Of a stretch of DNA of 64,000 bases, positions 61,263-64,000 are shown piece by piece (within the stretch, counting starts at the first letter, position 1; every line of letters begins with the position of its first letter). Below the pieces are notes generated by a model. It saw only the letters and a list, made by a program, of their open reading frames with translations, was not told where the DNA came from and did no database searches. The position numbers and the translations under genes were made by a program. Where the stretch lies: positions 1-64,000 of the forward strand of contig QNGE01003510.1 of assembly GCA_008508345.1 (NCBI GenBank), in the 5' to 3' direction. The DNA is from Paragonimus westermani. Lineage: Eukaryota > Platyhelminthes > Trematoda > Plagiorchiida > Troglotrematidae.

Positions 61263-62160
61263 CGGTTCACGTCTTCTACCCTGAGCGGCTAGGTTTCGCT
61301 GCCGTAAAGTAATACGGCCCTCGCCGTTGTCTTATATACGCGACCTTTTAACTTCAGAGAAATACCTCTCTGTCGCCAGAGATGCCCTAGATTAGCAAAT
61401 ACCGGCATAATGAGGAAATTAAACAGAAATGGTGACAGCGGACAGCCTTGACGTACGCCGCTCATGATGCTGAAACTGTCAGACAGCTCGTCGTAAACCC
61501 TAACCTGAGCTGAGGTGTGGGAATAAAGTGCCGACAGTGTGTCCACGTACTTCGTCGGCACACCTCTGCGTTTGAGCGACTCGAAAAGTGTAGATCGATC
61601 CACCGAATCGCACGCACCTTTATGGTCGAGAAACACAACAATTGCTGGCCGGCGGTACACATGACTCTGCTCCAAAATTTGATGAAGAGTTAAAATGTGA
61701 TCTACACATCCCGCCCGGGGCGAAACCCTGCCTGTTCTTCCTTAATGTTTACCTCTCGAGCTACAGTGAGTCGACGAAGTATAATGGATGCTAGAACCCT
61801 AGAACTGACTGGGGTCAATCTAATTCCTCTGTGGTTTTCACAAGAGCCCCTTATACCTTTCTTGAATATAGGGACTATTATCGAGTGATCCCAACTGGAG
61901 GAGATAGTTCCCCTCGTTCACACAAGTTGAAGCAAATGGGTCAAAGCTTCTATAAACGCTTCTCCCCCTTCTTTGAAAAGTGCTGGCACATGGTCATCTG
62001 GACCAGCAGCCTTAATACGCTTGATGCCGCAATGTAATTTTGGACCTCAGTCTCAGTGGGTGGTTCCAAGTCTACCGACCAGGGCACTACATTACAACTT
62101 TGCGTCGTCAACGCGGTTAAACGCAATGAACGTGAACTCATGGTAATGTAAAGATCGCGA
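61263..62160 (-). mobile_element. RTE-type LINE, RT part with active-site deletion
   Basis: Minus-strand pieces in order: DLEPPTETEVQNYIAA, VYRRPAIVVFLDHKGACDSV, DRSTLFESLKRRGVPTKYVD, LSALYSHTSAQVRVY and SGVRQGCPLSPFLFNFLI. The protein then jumps straight to FANLGHLWRQRGISL. Compared with the copy at 46.5 kb about 100 codons are missing, including the YADD catalytic motif. Stops and frameshifts lie upstream. It is the continuation of the tail at 60518-60842. Confidence 0.8.
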
Positions 62161-62699
62161 GTGGTACATGTGAACACTGCATCACACATGCTTACATGTT
62201 ATCAACGACAAATGTACGTTCTCAGTGAATTGACATCGAGGGTACTTTTACAACCGCAGGATCCTCGCATGGTGGTAGTGCATCTCGAGCAACCGCAATG
62301 GTTTCTATTTCAACAAGTGCACCCAAATCTAGTTCATTATAAAAGGCGGAGATACGTAATTATGACAGAAGTGTATTGTGTAATTTTTTACCACACAAAG
62401 GTCATTTGGTTGCGCACCAGAGCCCCGTTAGCCCATCCGGTAGATGGTTGCCACTGCTGCATCGCTTTGAGGAGGGGTTGGATTTTGCAGCAGCCCCGCC
62501 CATATTGCAACGTAACAACGAAAATGATGAGTGCGGCAAAACGGGATGGGCGAGGAGAAACGGAATAAACAAATGGGGTAGCTTGAAATGCATGACATTA
62601 AACGGTTAATGCATGCAAACAGTACGCGTATTGACGACATGGTAAGTTTACAATTTAAAGCGAGCGGTGCAAGCGGTGAAACTGGAAACGTGCAACTGG
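62161..62699. other. Stretch between RTE and the zinc-finger pseudogene
   Basis: Overlapping open frames on both strands (135 codons on plus, 114 on minus) without recognisable motif. It probably holds the 3' flank of the SWIM/PHD gene. Confidence 0.45.
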
Positions 62700-64000
62700 T
62701 TAACAGAAGCGACATTTGAAAGCGTTGACGACATTTGGGTGTCCGGCTCAACGTTGGTGCCACCAACGGCAACAGTTATCACATTGGATCCAGTCGGTTA
62801 AGTCCTCATCCACCAAATCCTCTCGGCCACATCCCGAACAATGTTGATCGTCCACAGGAGGAAGGTGCTTTCTACGAAGGCCACCCTTACTCTTTTTTAT
62901 GACATACTTGGACGAGGAGTTGCTGCTGATGGGGCATAATCTGACACTCCTAGCGAACTCCGTGTCGTCCACCACTGCTGACTGGTTTCCAAATCCCATT
63001 TTCAGGGACGTTCTCCGTATAGATTGCTTTCGTTGTCTCGATTGAGAACTGGATGTTGGTGGCTTCGACACCTCTGGCTGAGAGGATCTTTGCCTTTCAA
63101 CCTCGGTGTCGAAGCTGGCCAGCGACCCTACGAACACTTTTTCTCTTGATGTAGCTAAATCTAAAAACTGCTTCAAAGCTCTCACAGTCCACTCATGAAT
63201 CTCACCCGGCATGCTGCTCACGACCTCACAAATGTTCGAGGTAAGGTTCCTAGACTCTATCAGTTTGCTTGCCTTACTTTTAACCTTTCTCTTAATTAAA
63301 CATCCCGAGCGTGCACCGTCAACTGCACAGCTTCGAGAATATTCCGGCAGTCACCACCTACTGTTTCTCAACATACTGCTTGCATCAATAAGCTCATTAT
63401 TAGAACACCACAGAAGGTGTCTGCATGGCAGCTCCCAAATGATGGAGAACGAACACGTACAGAACCCATGACCGTCGACGCTGACGACGTGTTTATCAGC
63501 AAATGTTACTTTGCCCGGTTGCATGTCCGACACGCAGACAGGCTTCTTCCAGTTATCCCCGGCCACCCTTAGTGCATACGGAGAAAGTTGTTCTAATGCA
63601 GTTACGCCGCCCGTTTCACATGTGGGACGTCCACCCTTCACTAGTGGCATCGTAACGATCCGTCGGAATTTCATTTCTAATTACTCGTTTCGATTCAGTA
63701 TCTCCCTTACACAGTCGTATAACGCTGATCGAGGTGGCAGATTACCCTTGATATACCCGTTAGCCACCTCCACCCTGTTATTCGTCCCATTCCCGTAATG
63801 CACAATGCCACGTCGTGCACACGTTGCACAGTGCTCTTTCACAGGAAGCAGGCGAGTCCGCAAATACTCACCAATCTTCCTATTGCGACTGCAAATGCTG
63901 TTAACTATTCCATCAAGTTCATCTTCGGATTCACAATACAGCAGGTCACTCATTCCTTCAGCGAGAAAGTTTCTCTCATCTGAAGATATCCCCTTCAGTT
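62700..64000 (-). pseudogene. MULE-transposase-like protein with SWIM and PHD zinc fingers, 3' part, three in-frame stops
   Basis: One minus-strand frame runs from the window edge to a final TAA (62700-62702), about 433 codons without a frameshift. It is broken by TAA (63681-63683), TGA (63351-63353) and TGA (62748-62750). GNGTNNRVEVANGYIKG resembles the C-terminal transposase region of MULE-type proteins. FCTCSFSIIWELPCRHLL is a SWIM finger (C-x-C-x9-C-x-H). A Ser/Arg-rich linker leads to a PHD finger: CSGC, CDNC, WWH, then the TGA where the next zinc-ligand Cys is expected, then FKCRFC. The gene starts outside the window. It could be a decayed transposon copy or a recently lost transposase-derived gene. 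Confidence 0.75.

Noticed and set aside
1..64000. CRISPR arrays, operons, bacterial promoters or ribosome binding sites
   Set aside because: Introns, LINEs and Penelope elements show a eukaryotic nuclear genome; no regularly spaced repeats were seen.

Overview
The window looks like nuclear DNA of a flatworm, most likely a parasitic trematode. It carries one intron-rich housekeeping gene, very low coding density, and many decayed retroelements of the kinds common in fluke genomes: Penelope-like elements with a GIY-YIG endonuclease, RTE- and CR1-type LINEs, and Ty3/gypsy. The species call is inference; I cannot search databases. A 357-base run of N (50166-50522) shows it is a draft scaffold.

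The only complete host gene I can reconstruct is a mitochondrial class 2 dihydroorotate dehydrogenase (DHODH, pyrimidine synthesis) on the minus strand. It has five exons: 44931-45352, 38762-38826, 37705-37892, 32451-32564 and 30354-30719. They join in frame with GT/AG introns to give 384 residues.

Layout. 1-17.5 kb: no recognisable gene; three weak plus-strand candidate exons. 17.5-30 kb: a retroelement graveyard (solo gypsy LTR, a tRNA-like sequence, a nearly complete Penelope-like element followed by a hammerhead-ribozyme-like sequence, an older Penelope fragment, an RTE 3' tail, a broken gypsy with its 3' LTR, and another Penelope fragment). 30.3-45.4 kb: DHODH, whose intron 3 holds three copies of a foldback MITE-like element and a small element with flanking direct repeats. 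46.4-48.3 kb: RTE copy. 48.9-50.7 kb: a near-perfect inverted duplication of a Penelope-like fragment around the assembly gap. 53.9-57.3 kb: CR1 and RTE remnants. 60.5-62.2 kb: an RTE interrupted by an opposite-strand CR1 endonuclease fragment. 62.7-64.0 kb: the 3' part of a SWIM/PHD zinc-finger, MULE-transposase-like gene that keeps one frame but has three in-frame stops; one stop replaces a zinc-binding cysteine.

Apart from DHODH the genes do not form a pathway. The rest is mostly mobile-element debris. The points most worth checking are the hammerhead-like motif after the Penelope element, the foldback elements, the two mutually exclusive hairpins near 58.4 kb, and the stop-for-cysteine in the PHD finger.
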